This document shows, piece by piece, positions 18,049 through 25,991 of a stretch of 64,000 bases of DNA; position 1 is the stretch's first letter, and the number at the start of each line of letters is the position of its first letter. Source of the stretch: Candidatus Kaistella beijingensis (GTDB lineage: Bacteria > Bacteroidota > Bacteroidia > Flavobacteriales > Weeksellaceae); assembly GCF_020084865.1 (NCBI RefSeq), contig NZ_CP071953.1:1-64000 (forward strand). Reading direction: 5' to 3'. Made by a program: the position numbers and the translations under genes. A model generated the notes under the pieces. It did not search any database. It was not told the origin of the DNA and saw only the letters and a list, made by a program, of their open reading frames with translations.

Positions 18049-20082
18049 ATGTCAGATAGAAAGATGATTACGGCGGCGTTGCCTTATGCAAACGGTCCGG
18101 TTCACATTGGGCATTTGGCGGGAGTGTATGTTCCTGCAGATGTGTATGCACGATTTCAGAGAAGAATGGGGAAAGAGGTAGCATTCATTTGTGGTTCCGA
18201 TGAACACGGAATCCCAATCACCATTCGAGCTAAAAAAGAAGGGGTTACTCCGCAAGATATCGTGGACAAATATCACGAAATCATCAAAAAATCATTCAAA
18301 GATTTAGGAATTTCGTTTGACGAGTATTCCAGAACCACATCCCACAAACATTACGAGGTCAGCCAGGATTTTTTCACCACACTATATAATAAGGACAAAT
18401 TTGTTGAAGAGATTTCCGAACAATACTTTGATGAACAAGCCGGGGAATTTCTTGCAGACCGCTATATCGTGGGAACCTGCCCCAATTGCGGCAACGAAAA
18501 TGCCTACGGCGACCAATGTGAAAAATGTGGTTCCACCCTTTCACCCTCAGAATTGATCAATCCAAAATCAATGTTGAGCGGAAATGTTCCTGTTTTAAAG
18601 GAAACCAAAAATTGGTACCTCCCTCTAAATGAATACGAAAATTTCCTCAACCAATGGATTATCGAAGGTCATAAAGATGATTGGAAACCCAATGTTTACG
18701 GCCAGGTAAAATCTTGGTTAAACGACGGCTTGAAACTTCGAGCAATGACGCGAGATTTAAATTGGGGCGTTCCTGTCCCACTTCCAGATGCAAATGGAAA
18801 AGTGCTTTATGTTTGGTTTGATGCACCAATTGGCTATATTTCTTTCACCCAGGAATGGGCAGAGAAAAACGGCAAAAACTGGAAAGACTATTGGCAAAGC
18901 GATAATTCAGATTTAATCCATTTTATCGGAAAAGACAATATCGTTTTCCACTGCATTATTTTCCCGGCAATGATGAAAGCTCACGGTGATTATGTGATGC
19001 CGGCCAACGTTCCCGCTTTTGAATTTTTAAATTTAGAAAACGACAAAATTTCAACCTCCAGAAACTGGGCGGTTTGGGCACATGAATATGTAGAAGAATT
19101 TCCTGGTCAACAAGATGTTTTGAGATATGCCTTGCTTTCTTCGGCTCCTGAAACCAAAGACAATAATTTCACCTGGAAAGATTTTCAAACCAAAAATAAT
19201 TCTGAATTGGTGGGAATTTTCGGGAATTTCATTAATCGAGTTGCAGTTCTGATCCACAAATACTATGATGGAATAATTCCAGACGGAAATGAAAATGTTG
19301 AAGAACTAAACGAAGTTGCCAAACACGCAAAAGAAATTGAAACGTTCCTGGAAAATTTTGAATTCAGAAACGCTCTATCATCATTGATGAATTTAGCGAG
19401 ATTTGGAAACCAATACCTTCAAACCGAAGAGCCGTGGAAAACCATCAAAGAAAACCCTGAAAAAGCGGCTAATTCTCTGTTCGTTGCGGCGCAGATTGCA
19501 GCTGGTTTAGCGCAGATTTCGGAACCTTTTATGCCGTTCTCTTCAGAAAAATTATTGAACATGTTCAACGTTTCACAAATGAATTGGAGGGATATTGAAA
19601 ACCAAAAAATTCTTGTGAAAACAGGACACCAAATCAATCCATCCGAACTTTTATTTTCAAAAATTGAAGACGAAACCATCGATTTCCAAATTCAAAAATT
19701 AGAAAATACGAAACTGTCCAACGCCAAAACAAATCCCAACGCAACACCCATGAAAGACGAAATCCAATTTGACGATTTTACTAAGATAGATTTGAGAACC
19801 GCAACCATTTTGGAAGCGGAAAAGGTAGAAAAAGCCGACAAACTTTTAAAACTAAAAGTGGATACCGGCGTTGATATTAGAACCGTAGTTTCCGGGATCG
19901 CGGAAAGTTTCTCGCCGGAAGAATTAATTGGGAAACAGGTAATGATTTTATTAAATCTGGCTCCACGAAAAATCCGAGGAATCGAATCGCAAGGAATGTT
20001 ACTTTTAACAACAAAACCCGACGGAAAATTATCCTTCGTAACTCCCGACGAAAAAGTGGAAAACGGAATTGAAATAGGATAG
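18049..20082 (+). CDS. metG: Methionine--tRNA ligase
   Basis: Charges tRNA-Met with methionine using ATP. 677 aa from ATG 18049. The class I signature HIGH is at 19-22. A zinc knuckle with C144, C147, C157 and C160 (CPNCG...CEKCG) follows. The KMSKS loop is present as KISTS at 333-337. The anticodon-binding helical domain covers about 390-550. The C-terminal tRNA-binding EMAPII/Trbp111 domain (about 570-677, FDDFTKIDLR...) mediates dimerisation. The start is set by the -7 box 21 nt upstream. It ends in a strong terminator shared with the convergent DUF808 gene. Confidence 0.98.
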   Translation: MSDRKMITAALPYANGPVHIGHLAGVYVPADVYARFQRRMGKEVAFICGSDEHGIPITIRAKKEGVTPQDIVDKYHEIIKKSFKDLGISFDEYSRTTSHKHYEVSQDFFTTLYNKDKFVEEISEQYFDEQAGEFLADRYIVGTCPNCGNENAYGDQCEKCGSTLSPSELINPKSMLSGNVPVLKETKNWYLPLNEYENFLNQWIIEGHKDDWKPNVYGQVKSWLNDGLKLRAMTRDLNWGVPVPLPDANGKVLYVWFDAPIGYISFTQEWAEKNGKNWKDYWQSDNSDLIHFIGKDNIVFHCIIFPAMMKAHGDYVMPANVPAFEFLNLENDKISTSRNWAVWAHEYVEEFPGQQDVLRYALLSSAPETKDNNFTWKDFQTKNNSELVGIFGNFINRVAVLIHKYYDGIIPDGNENVEELNEVAKHAKEIETFLENFEFRNALSSLMNLARFGNQYLQTEEPWKTIKENPEKAANSLFVAAQIAAGLAQISEPFMPFSSEKLLNMFNVSQMNWRDIENQKILVKTGHQINPSELLFSKIEDETIDFQIQKLENTKLSNAKTNPNATPMKDEIQFDDFTKIDLRTATILEAEKVEKADKLLKLKVDTGVDIRTVVSGIAESFSPEELIGKQVMILLNLAPRKIRGIESQGMLLLTTKPDGKLSFVTPDEKVENGIEIG

Positions 20083-20118
20083 AGTCAGAAGATGAAAGTT
20101 GGAAAACGGAAGATTACA

Positions 20119-20148
20119 AAAATGCGCATCAAAACGATGCGCATTTTT
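20119..20148. terminator. Bidirectional terminator between metG and DUF808 gene
   Basis: Perfect stem AATGCGCATC / GATGCGCATT at 20121-20130 and 20136-20145 with a 5-nt loop. A-rich on the left and T-rich on the right, so it serves both convergent genes. Confidence 0.88.
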
Positions 20149-21039
20149 TTATGATTTTTTCAGTGAATAAAATATCTTTTTAAACAAAATAATAAACGGG
20201 ACCATCAACAAACCTCCCATAATTCCATAAATCGCTTGCTTTGCCATTGACGGAACGTTTGGTAATAAATGGTGCAAATAATCAATATTATGGTCGAAAA
20301 TTCCGCCTGCAACTAAAATTAAGGCAACTGTTCCGATAACACCTAAACCTTTAATTACCCAAGGTAAAGCCTTCACCAAAAATGTTCCTAAAGAAACTAA
20401 AAATCCTTTCTCTTTTTTAGATTTTCTGATTAATTTGTAACCAGCATCATCCATTCTTACAATTAATGCTACAATTCCGTAAACACCTACAGTCGCGAGA
20501 ATTGCAACGATGGAAACCGTAATAATCTGAATCGCCAAACTCTGATTGAGAACTGTTCCTAAAGCAATGATCACAATCTCAATAGACAAAATAAAATCGG
20601 TGGTAATCGCGGATTTAATTTTTGCTTTTTCTTCATTTTCGCCAGCGTCGCTTGGTTCTTCAATTGCTGTAATCACTTCTTGTCCGGTTTCTTCGTCCTC
20701 TTTTTTATGAAAAAAATATTCGATGATTTTCTCCACACCTTCATACGCCAAATAAAGTCCCCCTAAAACTAAAATCACCTTAATTGCGGGTGGATAAAGC
20801 CATTGCAAAAGAAACGCAATCGGTAAAATGATGAGTTTATTGATGAAAGAACCTTTCATAATCTGCATCAAAACGGGAATTTCCCGTGATGACAAAAATC
20901 CGGTCGCTTTTTCGGCATTCACAGCGAGGTCGTCGCCCAAAATTCCTGCGGTTTGCTTGGTTGCAATCTTTGAAGTTACGGCGATATCGTCCATCAATGC
21001 GGCAATATCATCTAAAATTGCAAAAAAACCTGAAGCCAT
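20149..21039 (-). CDS. DUF808 family inner-membrane protein
   Basis: 296 aa from ATG 21039, beginning MASGFFAILDDIAALMDDIA, the conserved start of the family (E. coli YedI group). A longer frame from 21063 overlaps the -7 box and is rejected. About six hydrophobic segments are seen, with an acidic cytoplasmic loop rich in Glu/Asp around residues 110-140. The conserved region TKQTAGILGDDLAVNAEKATGF follows the first helix. Function is unknown for the family; a channel- or transporter-like role has been suggested only from topology. It is monocistronic, with its own promoter and terminator. Confidence 0.88.
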   Translation of the reverse strand: MASGFFAILDDIAALMDDIAVTSKIATKQTAGILGDDLAVNAEKATGFLSSREIPVLMQIMKGSFINKLIILPIAFLLQWLYPPAIKVILVLGGLYLAYEGVEKIIEYFFHKKEDEETGQEVITAIEEPSDAGENEEKAKIKSAITTDFILSIEIVIIALGTVLNQSLAIQIITVSIVAILATVGVYGIVALIVRMDDAGYKLIRKSKKEKGFLVSLGTFLVKALPWVIKGLGVIGTVALILVAGGIFDHNIDYLHHLLPNVPSMAKQAIYGIMGGLLMVPFIILFKKIFYSLKKS

Positions 21040-21060
21040 ATTCTTTATTTTTAATTGGGG

Positions 21061-21068
21061 CAAAAATA
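21061..21068 (-). promoter_or_regulatory. -7 promoter box TATTTTTG for the DUF808 gene
   Basis: Exact consensus, 21 nt upstream of ATG 21039, the same spacing as at metG. Confidence 0.65.
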
Positions 21069-21146
21069 GGTTTTTTAAAGCAGATTTTTACGTTTGCATA
21101 TTTATTTTGTGGATAAATTTCGCTTTTAAAACTCATTAAAAATTAC

Positions 21147-21154
21147 TATTTTCG
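21147..21154 (+). promoter_or_regulatory. -7-like box TATTTTCG for the mini-transcript before purM
   Basis: One mismatch to TAnnTTTG, 21 nt before an ATG at 21176. The spacing equals that of metG and DUF808, which supports a real promoter. Confidence 0.5.
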
Positions 21155-21175
21155 CAGAACGAAATTTTTAAAGAA

Positions 21176-21256
21176 ATGAAAACGCAGCCATCATTTTCAG
21201 AAAAAGAAAAATTCCAAAATTTTGGAAATGAAATCTGCGCCACCCCAAAATATTGA
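21176..21256 (+). CDS. Possible 26-aa peptide ORF inside the mini-transcript
   Basis: ATG 21176 to TGA 21254-21256, encoding 26 residues: MKTQPSFSEKEK at the start and EICATPKY at the end. There is no signal peptide and no run of a single amino acid. The stop codon's last base is the first base of the terminator stem, so a terminating ribosome would cover the 5' arm. This arrangement is what a leader-peptide attenuator would need. It may equally be a non-coding RNA with an accidental ORF. Confidence 0.35.
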   Translation: MKTQPSFSEKEKFQNFGNEICATPKY

Positions 21257-21287
21257 GCCGACGTCCGTAAGATTGTCGGCTTTTTTT
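21256..21287 (+). terminator. Rho-independent terminator of the mini-transcript
   Basis: 7-bp GC-rich stem AGCCGAC/GTCGGCT with a 12-nt loop and a run of seven T. Confidence 0.8.
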
Positions 21288-21393
21288 GTTTTGAAAAGTC
21301 CGAAGACTGAAGATTGGATTTCAAACAAAATCAAATGATGTCAAACAATTTCAAACCTTGCAACCTGCATCAATTTGAAACAAAAAAGTAAAA
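21288..21393. repeat. Word-repeat spacer upstream of purM (TTTCAAAC words)
   Basis: Repeats of ATTTCAAAC / ATGTCAAAC and CTTGCAACCTGCATCAATTTG directly before purM. The word TTGCAACCTGCATC is the reverse complement of one in the spacer at 5931-6001. Confidence 0.45.
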
Positions 21394-22383
21394 ATGAGCA
21401 ACACCTATAAATCCGCCGGAGTCGACAAAGAAGAAGGCTACAAAACCGTTGATAAAATAAAATCTGCCGTTGCAGAAACCCATAATAAAAATGTGCTTTC
21501 GGGATTGGGAAGTTTCGGGGCGTTTTATGAAATTGCGGGCTACAAAAATCCTGTTTTGGTTTCCGGAACAGATGGAGTGGGAACCAAACTGAAAGTCGCT
21601 TTAGATTCCAAAAAATACGATTCCATCGGGATTGACTGTTTCGCGATGTGTGCGAACGACATTCTTTGTCACGGCGCAAAACCATTATTTTTCCTTGATT
21701 ATTTAGCGTGCGGAAAACTCGATTCTGAAATTGCAGCCGAAATTGTGATGGGAATGGTGAAAGCCTGCAAAGACAATGAATGTGCATTAATCGGCGGCGA
21801 AACCGCTGAAATGCCGGGAATGTATCAACCGGGAGATTATGATGTTGCCGGTTTTTGCGTCGGAATTGTGGAAAAAGACCAAGTAATTACAGGAGAAAAA
21901 ATCAAAAGAGGTGATAAAATTATTGCTTTGCCGAGTTCCGGTTTCCACAGCAACGGATTTTCTTTGGTAAGAAAAATTTTCACGGATTTTAATGAAGAGT
22001 TTGAAGGAAAACCTCTCTATGAAACACTTTTAATTCCTACAAGACTTTATTTCAACCCCATTCATAAACTCTTGGAGGAAGTGAAAATTTACGGCATCGC
22101 GCACATTACAGGCGGCGGTTTGATTGAAAATGTTCCTAGAATTATTCCCGACAATCTTTGTGCTAAAATCGATACTTCGAAAATTAAAATTCCAACCATC
22201 ATGCTCGAACTCGAAAAACGTGGAAACATCGACCGGATGGAAATGTATGGAACGTTCAACATGGGTGTCGGAATGGTGGTGATTATCGACGCAAAACACT
22301 CCGAAAAAGTAATGGATTTGTTGGAGGACGCTTATGAAATCGGGGAAATTGTGGAGGGTTCAGAAAAAATTAAATTAGTATAG
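21394..22383 (+). CDS. purM: Phosphoribosylformylglycinamidine cyclo-ligase (AIR synthetase)
   Basis: Fifth step of purine synthesis: ATP-dependent closure of FGAM to AIR in the cytosol. 329 aa, the normal length. It carries the PurM/SelD fold motifs: SGTDGVGTKLKVA (about 57-69), the MCANDILCHGAKPLFFLDY region (about 87-105) and GGETAEMPGMYQPGDYD (about 134-150). The C-terminal half has HITGGGLIENVPRI (about 238-251). It is the first gene of a purM-purN-araC-purH-purD-guaA run and is preceded by the structured mini-transcript. Confidence 0.97.
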   Translation: MSNTYKSAGVDKEEGYKTVDKIKSAVAETHNKNVLSGLGSFGAFYEIAGYKNPVLVSGTDGVGTKLKVALDSKKYDSIGIDCFAMCANDILCHGAKPLFFLDYLACGKLDSEIAAEIVMGMVKACKDNECALIGGETAEMPGMYQPGDYDVAGFCVGIVEKDQVITGEKIKRGDKIIALPSSGFHSNGFSLVRKIFTDFNEEFEGKPLYETLLIPTRLYFNPIHKLLEEVKIYGIAHITGGGLIENVPRIIPDNLCAKIDTSKIKIPTIMLELEKRGNIDRMEMYGTFNMGVGMVVIIDAKHSEKVMDLLEDAYEIGEIVEGSEKIKLV

Positions 22384-22457
22384 ACATCGGATTTCAGACA
22401 TCAGACAACAGACTTTTAAAATCTGAAATCTGAAATCTGAAATCTGAAATCTTGATT
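22384..22457. repeat. Tandem AATCTGA repeat with inverted arm between purM and purN
   Basis: Four perfect 7-bp copies of AATCTGA and a partial fifth at 22420-22452. The left half contains GATTTCAGA (22390-22398), the reverse complement of TCTGAAATC in the tandem array, plus CATCAGACAACAGAC. The spacer can therefore fold back in several registers. It ends 5 bp before the purN ATG. Confidence 0.75.
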
Positions 22458-23024
22458 ATGAAGAAAATTGTTGTCTTAATCAGCGGTTCCGGAACCAATC
22501 TTCAGCGCATCATCGACTGTGTAGAAAGCGGAGAAATTGCTGACACGAAAATTTCACTCGTCGTTGCAGACCGCGATTGTTACGGGCTTCAACGTGCCGA
22601 AAATGCGGGGATTCCACACCAATTAATTAAACGCGGAAAATCTTTTTCGGAAAAGTTAGAAAAAATTGTTCCTGAAGATATTGATTTAGTTGTACTTGCA
22701 GGTTTTTTATCCATTTTAAATGAGCAATTTTGTAAAAAGTTTCAAAATAAAATCATCAATATTCATCCCGCACTTTTACCCAAATTTGGCGGTTTGGGAA
22801 TGTGGGGAATGAATGTTCACAATGCTGTTTTGGAAGCCGGAGAAAAGGAGAGTGGAGCAACGGTTCATTTTGTGACAGCGGGAATTGATGAAGGCGGAAT
22901 TATTTTGCAGCAGTCTTTTGAAATAGGAGCAAATGAAACTCCCGAAGGTTTGGCAGAAAAAGTACACGCCGTTGAATATGATATTTTCCCAAAAGCCATC
23001 AATAAAATATTAAATTATAAGTGA
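22458..23024 (+). CDS. purN: Phosphoribosylglycinamide formyltransferase (GART)
   Basis: Transfers the formyl group of 10-formyl-THF to GAR (third step of purine synthesis). 188 aa from ATG 22458; a TTG six bases earlier is unlikely. The start MKKIVVLISGSGTNLQRII holds the phosphate-binding SGSGTN loop at about 9-14. The catalytic set is in LAGFLSIL (about 79-86), NIHPALLP (N-H, about 102-109) and the D of AGIDEGGIILQQ near 142. The stop overlaps the GTG start of the AraC gene by 4 bp, implying translational coupling. Confidence 0.97.
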   Translation: MKKIVVLISGSGTNLQRIIDCVESGEIADTKISLVVADRDCYGLQRAENAGIPHQLIKRGKSFSEKLEKIVPEDIDLVVLAGFLSILNEQFCKKFQNKIINIHPALLPKFGGLGMWGMNVHNAVLEAGEKESGATVHFVTAGIDEGGIILQQSFEIGANETPEGLAEKVHAVEYDIFPKAINKILNYK

Positions 23025-24004
23025 AAACCAGGGTATTTAATGAAGCTGGAGAAATTATTCCTGAAATTAGCCTTTTTCCGGTTAACGGGAATGAAGATGT
23101 CGTGGAAAAGCGTTTGGAGTTCTCGAATGAGATGAAATCCGTGACCAATCTTATTTTTCAAATGGAGGATGCGGTATTTCAGTATTCGGAAATTGACTCT
23201 AAGAAAGATTTTTCTTATAGGTTTAATATCGAAGGTGAGGTGGTTTGTCTTTATTTTATTCTGGAAGGCAGCTTAACAAATTCCTCAGTAGATACTTTGC
23301 AGACCTACGAATCAAAAACCAACACCCACAATATCTTCTTCTGGAAAAGTAGGGAAGTAAATACGTATTATAAGAAAAACCAGCATATCAAGTTAGTGAA
23401 TGTTTTTTTGAACAAAAATTTCTTTCTGAAATGCATTGGGAAAGACAATAATATTCTGGATGATGGGTTTTCCAAATTATCGGAAGGCGAGAGATGGATA
23501 TTCAAAGAGGACGGTGAGATCATCAACGACGAAATGCTTAAAGTAATTTCTGAAATCATTGAAACCAAAAGAAAAGGAATTTTCCTTAAACTTTTCCTTG
23601 AGTCGAAACTTTACGAACTTCTTATGCTTCAGCTGGAATCATTGAAACAGCAGGAATATACTGAAGAGAAGGTAGATCCCACAAAAAAACTGGCACAAAG
23701 CATCCATAAAATTATCAAGCAAAATACATTTGCCGAGTTTACACTGCGGGACATTGCCAAGAAACTGGGCTCCAATAGTAGTACGGTGAGTAATTCGTTC
23801 AAACAGCATTACCACATTACAATCTTTCAGTATTGGAATAACCTAAGATTTAATGAAGCAAAAAAAATGTTGCTGAACAATTATAGCGTGAAGGAAATTG
23901 CAATCATTATGGGTTACAAAAACCCCAATCACTTCAGTACCGCTTTCAAAAAACATTTTTCTATCACACCCACTGAATATTTAAACTCAAAATTTGAGCA
24001 ATAA
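23021..24004 (+). CDS. AraC-family transcriptional regulator, coupled to purN
   Basis: 327 aa from a GTG that overlaps the purN stop (GTGA). The N-terminal ~200 residues form an effector/dimerisation region of no recognised ligand class, with YFILEGSLTNS and VNVFLNKNFF strands reminiscent of PchR-like regulators. The C-terminal AraC DNA-binding domain (about 225-327) has both helix-turn-helix units: FTLRDIAKKLGSNSSTVSNSF and YSVKEIAIIMGYKNPNHFSTAFKKHF, followed by TPTEYL. Its place inside the purine gene run suggests control of purine genes or co-expression with them. The terminator that follows separates it from purH. No target site is identifiable. Confidence 0.85.
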   Translation: MKTRVFNEAGEIIPEISLFPVNGNEDVVEKRLEFSNEMKSVTNLIFQMEDAVFQYSEIDSKKDFSYRFNIEGEVVCLYFILEGSLTNSSVDTLQTYESKTNTHNIFFWKSREVNTYYKKNQHIKLVNVFLNKNFFLKCIGKDNNILDDGFSKLSEGERWIFKEDGEIINDEMLKVISEIIETKRKGIFLKLFLESKLYELLMLQLESLKQQEYTEEKVDPTKKLAQSIHKIIKQNTFAEFTLRDIAKKLGSNSSTVSNSFKQHYHITIFQYWNNLRFNEAKKMLLNNYSVKEIAIIMGYKNPNHFSTAFKKHFSITPTEYLNSKFEQ

Positions 24005-24122
24005 TTTGATTTAGCGTAGTAAAAATATGACTTTACGTATCTCCAAAGCGTTTTTTAAGGATTACATTTGCACCAGTATCTATTCACATAGGTATAAATT
24101 TTTTTTCATCATTTGTGTTTTT

Positions 24123-24155
24123 AGAACTTTTGGGATTCGTCCCGAAAGTTCTTTT
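24123..24155 (+). terminator. Terminator after the AraC gene, UUCG-type loop
   Basis: 13-bp stem AGAACTTTTGGGA / TCCCGAAAGTTCT closed by a TTCG loop (24136-24139), then TTTT. The T-G wobble pairs only in the plus-strand RNA. The 237-bp gap 24005-24241 otherwise holds a TTTGCTTTG string (about 24154-24161), a weak -7 candidate for purH. Confidence 0.85.
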
Positions 24156-24241
24156 GCTTTGTACCCAATCTAAATAAATGTATTATTAAAAAAAAAAATT
24201 GGCGATGCCAAAAATCTAATAAAAAGTTAAAAAGAAAGAAA

Positions 24242-25795
24242 ATGTCAAAGAAAAGAGCATTAATCAGTGTTTCCGATAAATCTGGACTCATTGATTTCGC
24301 AAAATTTTTAGAAGAAAGCAATTACGAACTCATTTCCACAGGCGGAACTTTTAAACATCTGAAAGAAGCAGGATTAAGCCCAATTCAAATTGATGAGGTC
24401 ACCAATTTTCCTGAAATGTTGGACGGTCGTGTGAAAACGTTGCACCCAAAAGTTCACGGCGGACTTCTTGCAGTTCGCGATAACGAAGAACACATGAAAA
24501 CCGTTCAAGAACACGAAATAGGTTTGATTGATATGGTTATCGTCAATCTTTATCCATTTTTTGAAAATGTGAATAAAAATATTTCTCTGGATGAAAAAGT
24601 AGAGTTCATCGATATTGGCGGACCTTCGATGTTGCGTTCTGCCGCGAAAAATTTCAATTCGGTTACGGTGATTACAGATGTAGAAGATTATTCTAAAATT
24701 CAAAATGAAATTTCAGAAACGGGAGATTCCACTTTAGAAACAAGGAAAAAGTTGGCTGGAAAAGTGTTCAACTTAACTTCTGCGTACGATGCCGCGATTT
24801 CAAAAATGCTGTTGGATGAAGATTACCCACAATACTTAAATGCTTCCTACAAAAAAGTTTCTGATTTACGTTATGGCGAAAACCCGCATCAAACCGCTGC
24901 ATATTACGTTTCCACGTTTGAAAACGGCGCGATGAAAGATTTTGAAATTTTAGGCGGAAAAGAACTATCGTTCAACAATCTTCGCGATATGGATTTATGT
25001 TGGAAAGTCGTCAACGAATTCAAAAATGAAATGGCGTGTTGCGCAGTAAAACATTCTACTCCATGCGGCGTTGCGATCGGAAATTCTCCTTTAGAAACTT
25101 ACAGGAAAACTTTTGAATGCGACCCAATTTCCATTTTTGGTGGAATTATCGCGATGAATTTTAAAGTCGATGCCGCAACCGCCGAAGAACTCAACAAAAC
25201 ATTCCTCGAAATTGTAATGGCAAGCGATTTTGATGAAGCCGCCCTGGAAATTTTAAGAAAGAAAAAGAATTTAAGAATCATCAAAATCAAAAATCCAGTT
25301 TCCGACCAACAAACCTGGGTAAAAATTGATGGCGGAATTTTGGTTCAGGACAATGACAATCAATTCTCTGAGGAAATCAAAACCGTCACGGAAATTCAGC
25401 CAACCGAAGAACAGAAAAAAGCATTATTGTTCGCTCAAAGAGTGGTGAAATATGTTAAATCCAACGCCATCGTAGTTTCAAACGGAACTCAGGCTTTAGG
25501 AATCGGCGGTGGACAAGTCAACAGAATTTGGGCAACAGAACAGGCAGTAAATCGAGCAAAAGAAATCGACGGAGGAGATTCGCCGAGTTTATTGAGGCAA
25601 AAGTTTTCTGGAGATTTAGTTTTAGCTTCCGATGCGTTTTTCCCGTTCCGCGATGTGGTTGATTTTTGTGCAAAAGAAGGAATCAAAGCCATCATTCAAC
25701 CCGGTGGAAGCGTAAAAGACCAAGATTCCATCGAAGCCGCAAACGAACACAAAATACCAATGATGTTGACGGGAATGAGACATTTTCTGCATTAA
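24242..25795 (+). CDS. purH: Bifunctional AICAR transformylase / IMP cyclohydrolase
   Basis: Catalyses the last two steps to IMP. 517 aa, slightly above the usual length. The N-terminal MGS-like IMP cyclohydrolase domain (about 1-190) starts [16 protein letters not shown] and contains [29 protein letters not shown] and [16 protein letters not shown]. The C-terminal AICAR transformylase has [13 protein letters not shown] and the catalytic KHSTPCG motif (about 275-281). It ends ...LTGMRHFLH. It probably has its own transcription start because of the terminator upstream. No terminator follows; an inverted word-repeat spacer leads to purD. Confidence 0.98.
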   Translation: MSKKRALISVSDKSGLIDFAKFLEESNYELISTGGTFKHLKEAGLSPIQIDEVTNFPEMLDGRVKTLHPKVHGGLLAVRDNEEHMKTVQEHEIGLIDMVIVNLYPFFENVNKNISLDEKVEFIDIGGPSMLRSAAKNFNSVTVITDVEDYSKIQNEISETGDSTLETRKKLAGKVFNLTSAYDAAISKMLLDEDYPQYLNASYKKVSDLRYGENPHQTAAYYVSTFENGAMKDFEILGGKELSFNNLRDMDLCWKVVNEFKNEMACCAVKHSTPCGVAIGNSPLETYRKTFECDPISIFGGIIAMNFKVDAATAEELNKTFLEIVMASDFDEAALEILRKKKNLRIIKIKNPVSDQQTWVKIDGGILVQDNDNQFSEEIKTVTEIQPTEEQKKALLFAQRVVKYVKSNAIVVSNGTQALGIGGGQVNRIWATEQAVNRAKEIDGGDSPSLLRQKFSGDLVLASDAFFPFRDVVDFCAKEGIKAIIQPGGSVKDQDSIEAANEHKIPMMLTGMRHFLH

Positions 25796-25958
25796 TTTTT
25801 TTGGTGAATGTTGGTGCAAGTTGCAGACGGATGAAATTGGTTTTGTGTATGATTTTAAATTTTCAATATTATCTTTTTACATCTCACCAATTGCAACTTG
25901 CACCAACTGCGCCATGAAACTTGCACCTAAAAGTATCGGAAATTTGAAACCAAATCAT
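25796..25958. repeat. Spacer with a 16-bp perfect inverted repeat between purH and purD
   Basis: GTTGGTGCAAGTTGCA (25810-25825) and its exact reverse complement TGCAACTTGCACCAAC (25892-25907) enclose 66 nt. A second inverted pair, TTGGTGA (25801-25807) and TCACCAA (25884-25890), uses a related word. There is no T-run after the right arm, so it does not look like a standard terminator. Confidence 0.75.
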
Positions 25959-25966
25959 TAAATTTG
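25959..25966 (+). promoter_or_regulatory. -7 promoter box TAAATTTG for purD
   Basis: Exact TAnnTTTG match, 25 nt before the purD ATG at 25992. Confidence 0.55.
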
Positions 25967-25991
25967 TAATATTAGAAAAGTAATTTAAAAA

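Larger units (their letters stand above)
21155..21287 (+). ncRNA. Candidate structured leader/small RNA upstream of purM
   Basis: Bounded by the TATTTTCG box and a terminator. Inside are nested complementary segments: CGCAG (21183-21187) with CTGCG (21235-21239), TTTCA (21195-21199) with TGAAA (21229-21233), and the perfect palindrome TTCCAAAATTTTGGAA (21212-21227). The second hairpin is the terminator AGCCGAC/GTCGGCT (21256-21262 and 21275-21281) plus T7. It could be an independent small RNA or a leader that attenuates purM. No known Rfam-type family is recognised. Confidence 0.45.

Noticed and set aside
21136..21324. 62-codon minus-strand ORF over the mini-transcript
   Set aside because: Antisense to the structured RNA, low complexity, no promoter on that strand.
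22420..22452. AATCTGA tandem array as a possible CRISPR
   Set aside because: 7-bp units without spacers and no cas genes; a short tandem repeat only.
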